35,443 bases of DNA, taken from NCBI GenBank assembly GCA_015485525.1, contig WFTM01000282.1, forward strand, positions 1-35,443, given 5' to 3'. How positions within the stretch are numbered: position 1 is the first letter of the stretch; each line of letters begins with the position of its first letter. A model generated the notes under the pieces. The model searched no databases and was not told the DNA's origin. It was given only the letters and a program-made list of their open reading frames with translations. The stretch is from Candidatus Zhuqueibacterota bacterium. Its GTDB lineage: Bacteria > Zhuqueibacterota > Zhuqueibacteria > Zhuqueibacterales > Geothermadaptataceae. Both the position numbers and the translations under genes were made by a program. Of the stretch, positions 31,192 through 35,443 are shown in pieces.

Positions 31192-33078
31192 TTAAAATAA
31201 CGTCAACTCTCCACTCGCATCGCCTTCTTCGATATCCACGTCATAAATTTCGCTGGCAATCTCTTTATCTGAATAAACCGTAAATTTGGAAATCATGCGC
31301 ATAAAACCGGGGAACCGTTCGGGGATCACCGGACTGAGAAACTCCGTAAAGCCCATCTGATGGCCCTGTACGCGGAATTCTTCACTTTGGGAGATAATCT
31401 GGCCATACTGGCGCGAGATCGATTCTGCCTGGCCGATCAGCCCTTTGATCGTGCGCGCACCGTTGAGAGAATCTTCGATCAGGGCAAACAACTCTGTAGA
31501 ATTTGCACCAACAGCACGGATGGCATCGTTGAGATTTTCGCGCATGGTTTCCAGGTTGCTGACAGACTGTTCCATATTATGAGTCAGGGCAGCAACGTCA
31601 TCCTGCTGCTGAGCCAGGTTGGCCGACAGCGTCATCAGATTTTCACGAATGGAAACATCCGCTGTGTGCAGTTGTTTGCGTACCTGCAGAATGGTTGTCT
31701 CCATTTTCTCAGTCAGCTCTTCGAACATTTCGGAAGAGGCTGTGATGTTGCGCGACAGTTCCATCTCCCGGGCAATCTCCATCTTGGATGCAACCTTGAT
31801 CAGAGAAAACCCCTTGACGATATCATGCATCTCATCAAAACAGCGGATGGTTTTTTCCATATTATCGATCAGCAGCGTTCCCAGCTTACTGGCTTCACGC
31901 TTCTGGACGATGGAATTCCTGATAAACTGCAACAAGTCGGTGATCATCTCGCTGGACTCATCGAAGATCATTTCTATACTGCTCTTATTGCCCAGCCCTT
32001 CCTGTGCATTAGCGAAAAAATCGACCAGGGATTTGCGATCTTCCTCAACATCGCGAAGCTGTTGTTCAAACTCACCCAGGTCTGAGCTGAGCTTGTGCAG
32101 GGACTCATCGAGGTTCTGGGTAATCTTGCCGATGAGCTCGTTGGCCAGTTTGGACATCAGGATCGTCAGCGCACTGGTTCCCTCCATCATCGAGGTATCC
32201 ACCTCATCGACACGCTGATTGCTGTACAGGCGCAGGTTCGATTCGAGCTGCTGTACCATATCCAGGTTAATCGAAGAAGCCTGCTCAAGAGACTGACGGA
32301 TGATATCCTGGTCCTGCAGGGAAATCATGATCTTGGGGACATATTGCTTGATGGAGTTCACGCTGTCGAGATTTTCCATCAGCAGACCAGCGATATTTTT
32401 AAGGCCGGTGTTGTACTTATTGAAGATCGAACCGAGATGATCTTCGATGTTATTCAGGCGCTCATCTGTTTCAGTATTGATCTTCTCGATTCGCTCGTTG
32501 AACTGACGATAGCTTTCGACGAGCTCTTCGGTATTGCGCCGCATACGCTCGACCAGGCTGGTCGTGCGGTTGGAGAGCTTTTTTATCTCCCTCGCGATAT
32601 AGGTAAAAGCAGCTCCGGACGAACCCGCCCGGCTGGCGACAAAGCCTGCGTTGTAGGACAGCAGTTCGATATCATCAGATATCAGGGCAATCTCTGAGAT
32701 CGAATCCCGGATTTCGCTCATCTGACCAACCTGCTCTTCGATTTGCTGAAACAGCTCCTTGTCATCTGTGCGCATCAGGCGCATCGAAGAAGCGGCGTCA
32801 CTTAGTTTCACCTGCACATCTTTGAGCTCCTCACTGACCACGCTGTCCTGGTTCAGCTCGGAATCGCCGGAGATGAAATAGGAAACCAGAACGCGTGACT
32901 CATCATTATTGCTCTCGATCGTTTCCATGATCGCCGGCAACTGTTCAGCGATGCGCTCATAAACATCCGCAGTATAGATCTGCAGCTTCTGCAAAACATT
33001 TTCGCAGCTCATCGTCTCAGAACGGACCGTATCGAGATAATTTCGGAATTCTTCCCGGAGTGACTGCAGTTGATTCAA
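31192..33078 (-). CDS. Degenerate MCP-like coiled-coil protein
   Basis: A 628-residue, nearly all-helical protein with no transmembrane segment. The start is TTG 33078, supported by AGGAG 8 nt upstream. No ATG occurs before residue 23. Residues about 131-175 (ALISDDIELLSYNAGFVASRAGSS, then GAAFTYIAREIKKLSNRTT) align with the MCP hairpin tip, but the usual [17 protein letters not shown] core is altered at several CheA/CheW contact positions. Long helices with further receptor-like stretches follow (about 200-600), and the C-terminus is GELTLF. It is the first gene of the che/STAS cluster, 79 nt upstream of the STAS pair. It could be a decoy receptor, an array organiser or an adaptor for the STAS proteins. 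Confidence 0.7.
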   Translation of the reverse strand: MNQLQSLREEFRNYLDTVRSETMSCENVLQKLQIYTADVYERIAEQLPAIMETIESNNDESRVLVSYFISGDSELNQDSVVSEELKDVQVKLSDAASSMRLMRTDDKELFQQIEEQVGQMSEIRDSISEIALISDDIELLSYNAGFVASRAGSSGAAFTYIAREIKKLSNRTTSLVERMRRNTEELVESYRQFNERIEKINTETDERLNNIEDHLGSIFNKYNTGLKNIAGLLMENLDSVNSIKQYVPKIMISLQDQDIIRQSLEQASSINLDMVQQLESNLRLYSNQRVDEVDTSMMEGTSALTILMSKLANELIGKITQNLDESLHKLSSDLGEFEQQLRDVEEDRKSLVDFFANAQEGLGNKSSIEMIFDESSEMITDLLQFIRNSIVQKREASKLGTLLIDNMEKTIRCFDEMHDIVKGFSLIKVASKMEIAREMELSRNITASSEMFEELTEKMETTILQVRKQLHTADVSIRENLMTLSANLAQQQDDVAALTHNMEQSVSNLETMRENLNDAIRAVGANSTELFALIEDSLNGARTIKGLIGQAESISRQYGQIISQSEEFRVQGHQMGFTEFLSPVIPERFPGFMRMISKFTVYSDKEIASEIYDVDIEEGDASGELTLF

Positions 33079-33341
33079 CGCGATAGCTCCTGTCTGCTTT
33101 TTGGGGATCAGTACTGTACATGTCTAGCAACATGCCGGAATTCATCAGCCTGATGTCTGATATCAACCCTATTGATCGTCGGCGGTCAATCTTTCTATAG
33201 GCCGTGAAATAAAATTAACAGCTAAAGTTGTGTCATTTTTCCGGTAAACTCAGTATATTGCCCGGTTCACAAGGCCCGTTCGGGCTGATGTGCAGAAGGG
33301 AGTGATCACTCGTTTTTATTGCGCAAGAGCGGAGGAAACTA

Positions 33342-35443
33342 ATGAAAAGAAAAAATGCAGGAATCGGATTACTTGCCGGAGTTTTATTTATGGGACTGAC
33401 AGCACAGGCACAGGAGAAGAGCAATCCCTTTTTCCAGGAATGGGATACCCCTTATGGAGTCGCCCCCTTTGATCAGATCGAAGACGAGCACTACATGCCC
33501 GCTTTTCGCGAAGGGATGAAACAGCATCTCGCTGAGATCGAGGCCATCGCATCAAATCCGGAACAGCCGACTTTTGACAACACCATCGCAGCGATGGAGA
33601 GAGCCGGGAAACTGCTGAACCGTGTTGCCGGCGTCTTTTTCAACATCGTTTCTGCCAACACCAATGATGCGCGCCAGGCTATCGCACGGGAGATCAGCCC
33701 GTTGCTTTCGCAGCACAACGACACTATTTTTCTCAACCCGCGCCTGTTCCAGCGCATCAAAACGCTTTACGAGCAGCGCAATACGCCTGGCCTCACAGGC
33801 GAACAGAAACGCCTTCTGGAAGACAGGTATAAGCAGTTCGTTCGCGGCGGCGCCAATCTTTCCGAAGCAGACAAAGACAAGCTGCGCACAATCAACGAGC
33901 GCCTGTCCTCTCTGCAAGTCGCATTCAGCGAGAACGTGCTCAAAGAGGACAACAATTTTAAACTGCTGCTGGATGAAAAGGACCTCACCGGCCTGCCCGA
34001 AAGCGTCAAAAAAGCGGCTGCCGAGGCAGCGAAAGCCAGGGGCTACGAGGGCAAGTGGCTGTTTACTCTGCACAAGCCCAGCCTGATTCCGTTCATCCAA
34101 TATTCGGACCGCCGCGACCTGCGCGAGAAGCTGTACACCGGCTACATCATGCGCGGCGACAACAACAACGCCTTTGATAACAAAAAAATCTTCAACGAGA
34201 TCGCCAATCTGCGCATCCGCAAAGCTCATCTTCTCGGCTATAAAACGCACGCAGACTATGTCCTCGAAGAGCGCATGGCCAAAACACCGGAAAAGGTTTA
34301 CGAGCTGCTCGACAAAGTCTGGCCTGCAGCGCTGAACAAGGCCAAAGAAGAGCGCGCCATGATGCAGAGCATGATCGACGCCGAAGGTGGCGGTTTCAAG
34401 CTCGCCTCGTGGGACTGGTGGTACTATGCGGAAAAAATCCGGCAGCAGAAATATAACCTTGATGAAGACGAAGTCCGGCCCTATCTGCAGATCGACAACG
34501 TCATCAAAGGGGCGTTTATCCTGGCGCAAAAACTCTATGGCCTGACTTTCGAAGAAAAGCAGGACATCCCCAAATATCATCCTGAGGTCAAAACCTATGT
34601 CGTGCGCGATGAGAAGGGCGATATCATCGGCATCTATCTGTCCGACTGGTTCTACCGCTCCAGCAAGCGCGGCGGGGCCTGGATGAACAACTACCGAGAA
34701 CAGAGCAACATGGACGGCAAGCGCGTTCTGCCGATCATCGTCAATGTCGGTAATTTCACCAAACCGACCGCCGATACACCCAGCCTGCTCAGCCTTGACG
34801 AGGCCAACACCCTGTTCCACGAGTTCGGCCATGCCCTGCATGGCCTGCTCTCCAAATGCACGTATCCATCGATATCCGGCACCAACGTACCGCGTGATTT
34901 TGTCGAGTTCCCTTCCCAGGTGATGGAAAATTGGGTGCTGGAGCCGGAGATGCTCAAGCTCTATGCCTTCCACTACCAGACCGGCGAGGTCATGCCGCAA
35001 TCTCTGATCGACAAAATCAAAAAAGCCGGGCAGTTCAACCAGGGCTTTGCTACCGTGGAATACATGGCGGCCTCATACCTCGACATGGCCTGGCACACTC
35101 TGACTGAGGAGCAGGAACGCGACGTCAATGCCTTTGAGAAGTCTGTGCTGGACAAAATCGGGTTGATACCGGAAATTATCAGCCGGTACCGCACCACCTA
35201 CTTCCGGCATATCGTCGGCGGCTATTCGGCCGGGTACTACAGCTACCTCTGGTCTGAAGTGCTCGACGCTGATGCCTTTGAAGCATTCAAAGAAAACGGC
35301 ATATTTGACCGCGCGACCGCACAGTCTTTTCGCGACAACATCCTTTCGCGAGGCGGCACTGAAGATGCCATGCAAATGTACATCAATTTCCGTGGACGTG
35401 AGCCGGAGATCACACCGCTGTTGAAACGCCGGGGGTTGCTGCC
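33342..35443 (+). CDS. dcp: M3-family oligopeptidase/peptidyl-dipeptidase, partial 3' end
   Basis: A continuous frame from ATG 33342 (GGAGG 7 nt upstream) to the right edge, 700 codons without a stop. Family members are about 700 residues, so little is missing. A signal peptide (MKRKNAGIGLLAGVLFMGLTAQAQ in two parts) suggests periplasmic export. Residues about 190-690 are the peptidase M3 domain, with the zinc motif HEFGH at 493-497 (nt 34818-34832) and the third-ligand region RDFVEFPSQ just downstream. These enzymes trim oligopeptides, and Dcp-type members release C-terminal dipeptides. It is transcribed away from the che cluster. The dcp name is by family resemblance. Confidence 0.9.
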   Translation, partial: MKRKNAGIGLLAGVLFMGLTAQAQEKSNPFFQEWDTPYGVAPFDQIEDEHYMPAFREGMKQHLAEIEAIASNPEQPTFDNTIAAMERAGKLLNRVAGVFFNIVSANTNDARQAIAREISPLLSQHNDTIFLNPRLFQRIKTLYEQRNTPGLTGEQKRLLEDRYKQFVRGGANLSEADKDKLRTINERLSSLQVAFSENVLKEDNNFKLLLDEKDLTGLPESVKKAAAEAAKARGYEGKWLFTLHKPSLIPFIQYSDRRDLREKLYTGYIMRGDNNNAFDNKKIFNEIANLRIRKAHLLGYKTHADYVLEERMAKTPEKVYELLDKVWPAALNKAKEERAMMQSMIDAEGGGFKLASWDWWYYAEKIRQQKYNLDEDEVRPYLQIDNVIKGAFILAQKLYGLTFEEKQDIPKYHPEVKTYVVRDEKGDIIGIYLSDWFYRSSKRGGAWMNNYREQSNMDGKRVLPIIVNVGNFTKPTADTPSLLSLDEANTLFHEFGHALHGLLSKCTYPSISGTNVPRDFVEFPSQVMENWVLEPEMLKLYAFHYQTGEVMPQSLIDKIKKAGQFNQGFATVEYMAASYLDMAWHTLTEEQERDVNAFEKSVLDKIGLIPEIISRYRTTYFRHIVGGYSAGYYSYLWSEVLDADAFEAFKENGIFDRATAQSFRDNILSRGGTEDAMQMYINFRGREPEITPLLKRRGLL

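Noticed and set aside
33079-33341. Sigma-28 or clear sigma-70 promoter for the che cluster
   Set aside because: A GGCCTATAG stretch and a TTGACC with a poor -10 are visible on the minus strand. Neither has convincing boxes and spacing, so I do not annotate a promoter.
33552-35000. 482-codon minus-strand open frame opposite the M3 peptidase
   Set aside because: The plus-strand peptidase with HEFGH is certain. The antisense frame has no recognisable motif.

Overview
The window comes from a Gram-negative bacterium. Several proteins carry lipoprotein signals or look like outer-membrane beta-barrels. Base composition is moderately GC-rich, and the intergenic DNA carries dispersed imperfect-hairpin repeats. 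Domain content (DUF2330, REC-HATPase proteins, globin chemoreceptor) would fit an environmental lineage of the FCB/Calditrichota/KSB1 type, but no marker gene is present and the assignment is a guess. There are no rRNA, tRNA or CRISPR features.

Left part (1-9.2 kb, all minus strand): envelope genes (a partial lipoprotein, a DUF2330 protein, a small barrel protein, a BsuPI-domain lipoprotein, and a coiled-coil protein translationally coupled to a terminal-Phe beta-barrel), then a histidine kinase and NtrC-type sigma-54 activator pair. Intergenic DNA at 3.4, 5.9-6.25 and 11.9-12.45 kb holds dispersed hairpin repeats. One copy has been split by a 236-bp MITE-like element with 23-bp terminal inverted repeats and a 9-bp target duplication.

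Middle (9.8-18.2 kb): a secreted transglutaminase-like/TPR protein, an orphan extended GroES-like protein and a cold-shock-like protein (all plus), an NfeD/SPFH membrane pair (minus), and a SAM methyltransferase plus glycerol-3-phosphate dehydrogenase operon (plus). A well-formed sigma-54 promoter lies upstream of that operon.

Right part (33.1 down to 18.2 kb, minus strand): one long chemosensory cluster. In transcription order it encodes a degenerate MCP-like coiled-coil protein, two STAS proteins, CheY, a large CheA (HPt, kinase core, two CheW-like domains, receiver), CheW, two free single-domain globins, a globin-PAS-PAS-MCP soluble receptor, a small membrane protein, a second CheY, CheB, CheR and two REC-HATPase (RsbW-like) proteins. 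No flagellar or pilus gene is present. The simplest reading is a cytoplasmic gas- or redox-sensing chemosensory array. Its output may run through a STAS/anti-sigma-type partner switch instead of, or as well as, motility. This is the most interesting system in the window. The window ends in a divergently transcribed M3-family peptidase that runs off the edge.
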